A stretch of 10,957 nt of DNA from Methylococcaceae bacterium UBA659 (lineage in GTDB: Bacteria; Pseudomonadota; Gammaproteobacteria; Methylococcales; Methylomonadaceae): NCBI GenBank assembly GCA_002299495.1, contig DBNZ01000156.1:636-11592 (forward strand), read 5' to 3'. Each line of letters begins with the position of its first letter. Positions within the stretch are counted from its first letter, which is position 1. Both the position numbers and the translations under genes were made by a program. Of this stretch, positions 7,768 to 10,957 are shown in pieces. The notes beneath the pieces are model-generated. The model did no database searches. It had not been told where the DNA came from and saw only the letters and a list, made by a program, of their open reading frames with translations.

Positions 7768-8091
7768 ATGTCGCAATCAGGCCATCGCTCGCTGGATACT
7801 GCCCGCCGTTTAATCGACGCGATACAAACAGAATTATTTCAGCTTCATGCTATTGCGCCTAGCCTGGAAAATAACCATAGCATTGCCAACCAACTATCTC
7901 GTTGCCATGCCGACTTTGCCGGGGTTGCTGAAAAATTGGCGCATCCGATGCTACATATTGCTACCATTGGCACTACATCGGCTGGCAAAGCGACATTGGT
8001 TAATGCGATATTGAAGATGGTAGACGACTACAGCCGAACGCAACGGCTTTCCGATGAAGCACAAAAAAATCCAGTTTTATCAAATACATGA
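7768..8091 (+). pseudogene. Truncated dynamin-like GTPase, N-terminal remnant
   Basis: Reading from ATG 7768, preceded by GGAGA five bases upstream, gives 107 residues. A helical lead-in of about 55 residues is followed by HIATIGTTSAGKATLVNAIL, a Walker A region of the kind found in bacterial dynamin-like and similar large GTPases (usual form GxxSAGKSTLVNALL). The residue after the Walker lysine is Ala instead of Ser/Thr, which should weaken Mg2+ and nucleotide binding. Right after LVNAIL the sequence stops looking like a GTPase: no switch regions, DxxG or other G motifs follow, and the frame ends at 8089-8091. An internal deletion followed by a frameshift in the A-run at 8063-8069 would explain this. 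A longer start at 7672 exists but lacks a ribosome binding site. Family placement rests on the P-loop alone. Confidence 0.6.
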
Positions 8092-8134
8092 GCAATCTGC
8101 GAGAGGCCTTATCACAATACTGGCTGAATACACA
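8056..8134 (+). pseudogene. Decayed coding fragment, copy 2 of a pair flanking rnr
   Basis: Second copy of the 4823-4900 fragment. The shared peptide KIQFYQ-x-HEQ-x-ARG-x-ITILAEYT is read here in a frame open from 8024 to a stop at 8177. It is one base out of register with the GTPase remnant. Taking one A out of the seven-A run (8063-8069) would join DEAQ of the GTPase frame to KIQFYQ, whereas the upstream copy has only five A at this point. So this may be the continuation of the GTPase-type gene after a single-base insertion. Beyond the repeat, the frame reads KLFVSLADRSNQNG before its stop. Confidence 0.55.
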
Positions 8135-8179
8135 AAGCTCTTTGTTTCCCTGGCTGACAGAAGCAACCAGAATGGGTGA

Positions 8180-8575
8180 GCACCTTGAAACAGACAGGCT
8201 CAATGACTTGCCGGAAGCCTGCAACGTCGGCTACCCGAGAAAAACAGCAAGGGTTGTAAAGTCAGTTGTACAGGTTACAAATGACACGTTGATGCGGCAG
8301 ACGGCGGCATCCCCATGAGTGCGATATTAACCTCAGCATCTGCTCACGATAGCCAGGTTGGCATTCTTTTAGCCAAGATGAGGATGTCATGGACGCTGCT
8401 TATGATGCGCCGCCAATTGGGACATATCCCCTTGATTCACCTCAATCCTCGCCGGAATCAAGCGCTCAAAGAAGAAATCACGGCAGAGCACAAGCGTTGT
8501 CGATGGGTGGGGCATAAAATTGCCGCAGCCATACGCTATAACGAACGCTCGTTTGTGGGTATGAGCACGGTTTAA
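8180..8575 (+). pseudogene. Frame-broken DDE transposase remnant (IS4/IS5-like)
   Basis: Pieces of one transposase can be followed across three frames: NDLPEACNVG (near 8196-8228), then KNSKGCKVSCTGYK followed by an in-frame TGA at 8282-8284 and HVDAADGGIPMSAILTSASAHDSQV, then MDAAYDAP (from 8389), then QLGHIPLIHLNPRRNQALKEE to IRYNERS. The order matches the middle of DDE transposases whose intact members read roughly DVGTK, KGYK, HVDAADGG, ASVHDSQV, DAAYDA, HSR-LGH-P, NPRR and IRYNERSTVER. The N-terminal part and the C-terminal part after IRYNERS are missing. At least three frame breaks and one stop make it inactive. The apparent open frames at 8088-8318 and 8315-8575 are segments of this wreck. 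Terminal inverted repeats were not found. The exact IS family is not certain. Confidence 0.75.
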
Positions 8576-8579
8576 ACAT

Positions 8580-8680
8580 CGTCATTCCGGCATTCCACTG
8601 CTGCCCTCTTCAGGGTACTTGTGCCCTACGCTGTTTAGGGTACTTGTGCCCTACGCTGTTTAGGGTATGCTGGAATGACG
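8580..8680. repeat. REP/MITE-like inverted-repeat element with internal tandem duplication
   Basis: The outer arms CGTCATTCCGGCAT (8580-8593) and ATGCTGGAATGACG (8667-8680) are inverted repeats matching at 13 of 14 positions. Inside lie two perfect tandem copies of a 25-base unit, 8612-8636 and 8637-8661, beginning AGGGTACTTGTGCCC, followed by a partial third start (AGGGTA). Part of this inner unit (GGTA-TT-TGCCCTA then AGGGTATGC) also resembles bases 1-27. The GTCATTCC/GGAATGAC arms are of the type seen in REP elements. It abuts the 3' end of the transposase remnant. Confidence 0.75.
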
Positions 8681-8772
8681 GCTAAAAACTGGTGTAGATA
8701 CTCATGAAGAGAAGACGAGTATGTTACAAAGGTCACAATTTAATCAAACGGTCTTTAGGTTGTAAAAACAGA

Positions 8773-8781
8773 TGCTATAGT
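8773..8781 (+). promoter_or_regulatory. Possible extended -10 promoter of the PilZ gene
   Basis: TGCTATAGT (8773-8781) fits an extended -10 element (TGnTATAAT with one change), about 45 bases upstream of the PilZ start codon. There is no good -35 at the usual distance, as is common for extended -10 promoters. A perfect TTGACA at 8792-8797 lacks a -10 at the right spacing. Confidence 0.35.
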
Positions 8782-8825
8782 TTTAGCTAACTTGACACCC
8801 CCCCTAACTGAGTGGAGATAGGACT

Positions 8826-9449
8826 ATGAAATTTCTGCAAAAACGGCCTTATCGCAAAAACCTGTCCGCTCAGGGCCTAATCGCCGTTGATGGCTTACGA
8901 CAAGCCGTTACGATTAAAAACATTTCCCTAACGGGGGCGCTGGCTGAGTTACAAAACCATACCGATGTTGATGACCTACCGTTTGTGTTAGCAAATTCAA
9001 CCACCCTTGAAATACAAATTCCTGATTTAAAGCTTAAGGGGCAGGCCGAAATTGTCCGGATTGAAAACAAACAAAACCAAATTGCCTTAGGCCTAAAATT
9101 CAAGAAACTCTGGCTGAATTCTGATGTGGCGCATAAAAATAGAAAAGCATACCGAAAAAAATTAACCCTACCCGGAGAAATCTTGATACAGGGCAATTAC
9201 CAAGGCTTTGTTTCGGTCAATGTCTCCCAAGATGGCATGATGATCCATCTGGCAAAATCCGTTCAAATCGCTCCAGGAGAGGTGACAAAGTTTAGATTCA
9301 AGCAAATGGGAGTGGCAGGGGAATTCAAAATTATCTGGATTGATTCCGTGCCCAGAGTTTGCACATGGATAGGCGGAAGATGTTTAGGGATGATAAAAGA
9401 AAAAATCTTTGCACCCACATTGCCAAAGCTGGCTGCCAATTCCATCTAA
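8826..9449 (+). CDS. Tandem PilZ domain protein, probable c-di-GMP receptor
   Basis: Soluble protein of 207 residues with two PilZ-type half units. PilZ domains bind cyclic di-GMP through an N-terminal arginine motif RxxxR and a (D/N)xSxxG motif. In unit one, KRPYR (6-10) is followed by NISLTG (32-37); the first arginine position of RxxxR is a lysine. In unit two, RKAYR (106-110) is a canonical RxxxR, with NVSQDG (132-137). No signal peptide or membrane segment is seen, and there is no attached GGDEF, EAL or kinase domain. The start is well supported by GGAG eight bases upstream (8814-8817). It stands alone between decayed DNA and the phosphofructokinase gene, so its target (motility, polysaccharide, pili) cannot be inferred from its neighbours. 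The PilZ assignment is confident; ligand binding by unit one is less sure. Confidence 0.88.
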   Translation: MKFLQKRPYRKNLSAQGLIAVDGLRQAVTIKNISLTGALAELQNHTDVDDLPFVLANSTTLEIQIPDLKLKGQAEIVRIENKQNQIALGLKFKKLWLNSDVAHKNRKAYRKKLTLPGEILIQGNYQGFVSVNVSQDGMMIHLAKSVQIAPGEVTKFRFKQMGVAGEFKIIWIDSVPRVCTWIGGRCLGMIKEKIFAPTLPKLAANSI

Positions 9450-9487
9450 ACCGGACGCCTAAATACGGCCTTATTCAGTTGTAACCT

Positions 9488-9545
9488 CCGTTCGCCTTGA
9501 GCGGGTCGAAAGGCGCATGTGCTGCGACTGGCTCAGCACGAACGG
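9488..9545. repeat. Imperfect inverted repeat, REP-like (CCGTTCG...CGAACGG)
   Basis: The left arm 9488-9508 and right arm 9525-9545 pair at 16 of 21 positions, with CCGTTCG and CGAACGG perfect at the ends and TGAGC/GCTCA and GTCG/CGAC perfect inside. The sequence resembles the widespread bacterial intergenic repeat of the form CGTTCG-CCTGAGC-GTCGAAGG. No T-run follows. It could form a long stem at the 3' end of the PilZ mRNA. Confidence 0.65.
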
Positions 9546-9670
9546 CTCAAATTTTAAAGGGCCGGATCAATAAATACAGCCTTTTAAAAAAACTTAAATT
9601 AAAGCCCGACGCGCGTATAACCCATTCCGTTTGCATGGGGTTTACCCACAACACGGGCTTCATAATCCGG

Positions 9671-9676
9671 TATAAT
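9671..9676 (+). promoter_or_regulatory. Possible -10 box for the phosphofructokinase gene
   Basis: A perfect TATAAT lies about 120 bases upstream of the gene start. The -35 position (around 9648-9653, ACAACA) is poor, so this is only a candidate. The TTGACA at 9699-9704 has no matching -10 at 16-18 bases. Confidence 0.25.
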
Positions 9677-9795
9677 CCTGCGTCCAAAAAGATTCTGCTT
9701 GACAGCGTTACTCATTCACACCGGTTCCAGGTGTTATTCTTATCTTTCAAAGCATGACACCGGCACTAACCATTGCTTAACCATAAACGTCCACT

Positions 9796-10957
9796 ATGAA
9801 CAAACCAAAAAAAGTTGCAATCCTTACAGCCGGCGGCTTAGCGCCTTGTCTTAGCTCAGCTATCGGAAGCCTGATCGAGCGTTACCACGAAATTGACCCG
9901 AGTATCGAAATCATTTGCTACCGTAGCGGCTATAAAGGCCTGCTTCTCGGCGACTGCTACCCGGTAACCCAAACCGTCCGTGACAATGCCGCCTTATTGC
10001 ACCGCTTTGGCGGCTCACCGATTGGCAACAGCCGCGTTAAACTGACCAATGTGGCCGATTGTGTCAAACGCGGGCTGGTCAAAGAAGGTGAAAACCCGCA
10101 AAAAGTGGCCGCCGACCAATTGATAAAAGATGGCGTTGACATCCTACACACCATAGGCGGCGACGACACCAACACCGCCGCCGCCGATTTAGCGAAGTTT
10201 CTGGCAGAAAACAACTACGGTCTCACTGTGATCGGCTTGCCTAAAACCGTCGATAATGACGTGTTCCCGATCAAACAATCATTAGGCGCTTGGACCGCCG
10301 CCGAGCAAGGCGCAAAGTATTTTTCTAATGTGGTCGCCGAAAACAATGCCAACCCGCGCATGTTGATCGTGCACGAAGTGATGGGGCGCAACTGCGGCTG
10401 GTTGACGGCGGCCACCGCAAAAGAATACCGCAAGTTATTGGACAGCCGCCAATGGTTGCCGGAATTAGGCTTGTCCCGCGAATCTTACGACGTCCATGCC
10501 GTTTTCGTACCTGAAATGGCTATCGACATTGCCGCCGAAGCAGCGCGTTTAAAAGCGGTGATGGAGAGCACCGATTGCGTCAACATTTTCGTTTCCGAAG
10601 GTGCCGGAGTCGAAGCCATCGTTGCCGAAATGGAGACCCAAGGCCAGGAGGTTCCCCGCGACGCTTTCGGCCATATTAAACTGGACGCCATCAACCCGGG
10701 CAAATGGTTCGGCGAACAATTTGCCGCCATGTTGGGTGCAGAAAAAACCTTGGTGCAAAAATCAGGTTATTTCGCCAGAGCCTCTGCGGCCAACATCGAA
10801 GACGTGCGCTTGATTAAATCCTGCGCCGATTTGGCCGTAGAATGCGCCTTCCGCCGCGAATCCGGCGTTATCGGACATGATGAAGACCAAAATAACGTAT
10901 TGCGCGCCATCGAATTCTCCCGCATCAAAGGCGGCAAACCTTTTGATATTGACAGCA
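9796..10957 (+). CDS. pfp: Pyrophosphate-dependent 6-phosphofructokinase, 3' end beyond window
   Basis: Reversible phosphofructokinase using PPi instead of ATP to interconvert fructose 6-phosphate and fructose 1,6-bisphosphate in the cytoplasm. The 387 codons in view include the N-terminal AILTAGGLAPCLSSAI loop, GGDDTN (121-126) and PKTVDND (149-155), with D153 as the expected catalytic base. An aspartate at the second position of GGDD (D124) and lysine K150 in PKTVDND are the known marks of PPi use; ATP enzymes have GGDG and PGTIDND. MGRNCGW, in the substrate-binding MGR motif, is also intact, as is a later NPGKWFGEQF segment. The frame is still open at the window edge. In methanotrophs that use the ribulose monophosphate pathway this enzyme replaces ATP-PFK and works in formaldehyde assimilation and glycolysis. 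The start has no strong ribosome binding site, but the N-terminus fits the family. Confidence 0.95.
   Translation, partial: MNKPKKVAILTAGGLAPCLSSAIGSLIERYHEIDPSIEIICYRSGYKGLLLGDCYPVTQTVRDNAALLHRFGGSPIGNSRVKLTNVADCVKRGLVKEGENPQKVAADQLIKDGVDILHTIGGDDTNTAAADLAKFLAENNYGLTVIGLPKTVDNDVFPIKQSLGAWTAAEQGAKYFSNVVAENNANPRMLIVHEVMGRNCGWLTAATAKEYRKLLDSRQWLPELGLSRESYDVHAVFVPEMAIDIAAEAARLKAVMESTDCVNIFVSEGAGVEAIVAEMETQGQEVPRDAFGHIKLDAINPGKWFGEQFAAMLGAEKTLVQKSGYFARASAANIEDVRLIKSCADLAVECAFRRESGVIGHDEDQNNVLRAIEFSRIKGGKPFDIDS

Larger units (their letters stand above)
9450..9795. other. Intergenic region with a long inverted repeat, no gene
   Basis: No supported gene. The open frame at 9497-9757 starts inside an inverted repeat and shows no family features. 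The stretch holds the imperfect palindrome at 9488-9545, a TATAAT at 9671-9676 and a separate TTGACA at 9699-9704. It should carry the promoter of the following phosphofructokinase gene. No clear intrinsic terminator for the PilZ gene was seen. Confidence 0.5.

Noticed and set aside
8088..8318. Open frame of 76 codons starting ATGAGCAATCTG, overlapping the GTPase remnant by ATGA
   Set aside because: Its first part is the duplicated fragment in the wrong frame and its last part runs through transposase motifs (DLPEACNVG) before leaving the correct frame. It is a patchwork, not a gene.
8612..8661. Tandem 25-base units as the start of a CRISPR array
   Set aside because: The two units are directly adjacent with no spacer, there are only two, and they sit within an inverted-repeat element with no cas genes nearby.
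9497..9757. 86-codon frame after the PilZ gene
   Set aside because: It starts inside an inverted repeat, shows no domain and covers the presumed promoter region of the phosphofructokinase gene.

Overview
The window looks like chromosomal DNA of a gammaproteobacterium, most likely a methanotroph of the Methylococcales type. The main pointer is the last gene, a pyrophosphate-dependent 6-phosphofructokinase, which is characteristic of that group. The other intact genes (RNase R, YggS, PilZ) fit any gammaproteobacterium, so this placement is inference. All convincing genes lie on the + strand.

Layout: (1) 1-244 is a leader without a supported gene, carrying GGTA-type palindromic repeat copies. 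(2) 245-3934 encodes a very large soluble iron-sulfur flavoprotein. It joins a GltD/NfnB-like half to a PyrK/NfnA-like half, behind about 290 unassigned residues. (3) A short spacer holds a GC-rich hairpin between two imperfect direct repeats, followed by yggS at 4050-4727. (4) 4728-5402 is gene-poor. It holds a decayed coding fragment that is duplicated downstream of rnr, plus more palindromic repeats. (5) 5403-7661 is rnr (RNase R). (6) 7662-8680 is a gene graveyard: the 5' part of a dynamin-like GTPase gene that soon loses its frame, a second copy of the fragment seen before rnr, a frame-broken DDE transposase remnant, and a REP/MITE-like inverted-repeat element with an internal 25-bp tandem duplication. 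(7) 8826-9449 encodes a protein with two PilZ domains. (8) 9450-9795 is intergenic, with a long imperfect inverted repeat. (9) 9796 to the window edge is the start of the PPi-phosphofructokinase gene, cut off by the window end.

The intact genes do not form an obvious single operon or pathway. They cover redox transfer between pyridine nucleotides and iron-sulfur or flavin carriers, PLP homeostasis, RNA decay, c-di-GMP sensing and PPi-linked sugar metabolism. They are separated by spacers rich in repeats and decayed mobile DNA. I did not find a convincing new defence system, CRISPR array or RNA gene. The most unusual intact item is the single-chain Nfn-like fusion protein. The most informative non-genic signals are the paired coding fragments on both sides of rnr and the layered repeats near 8580-8680.
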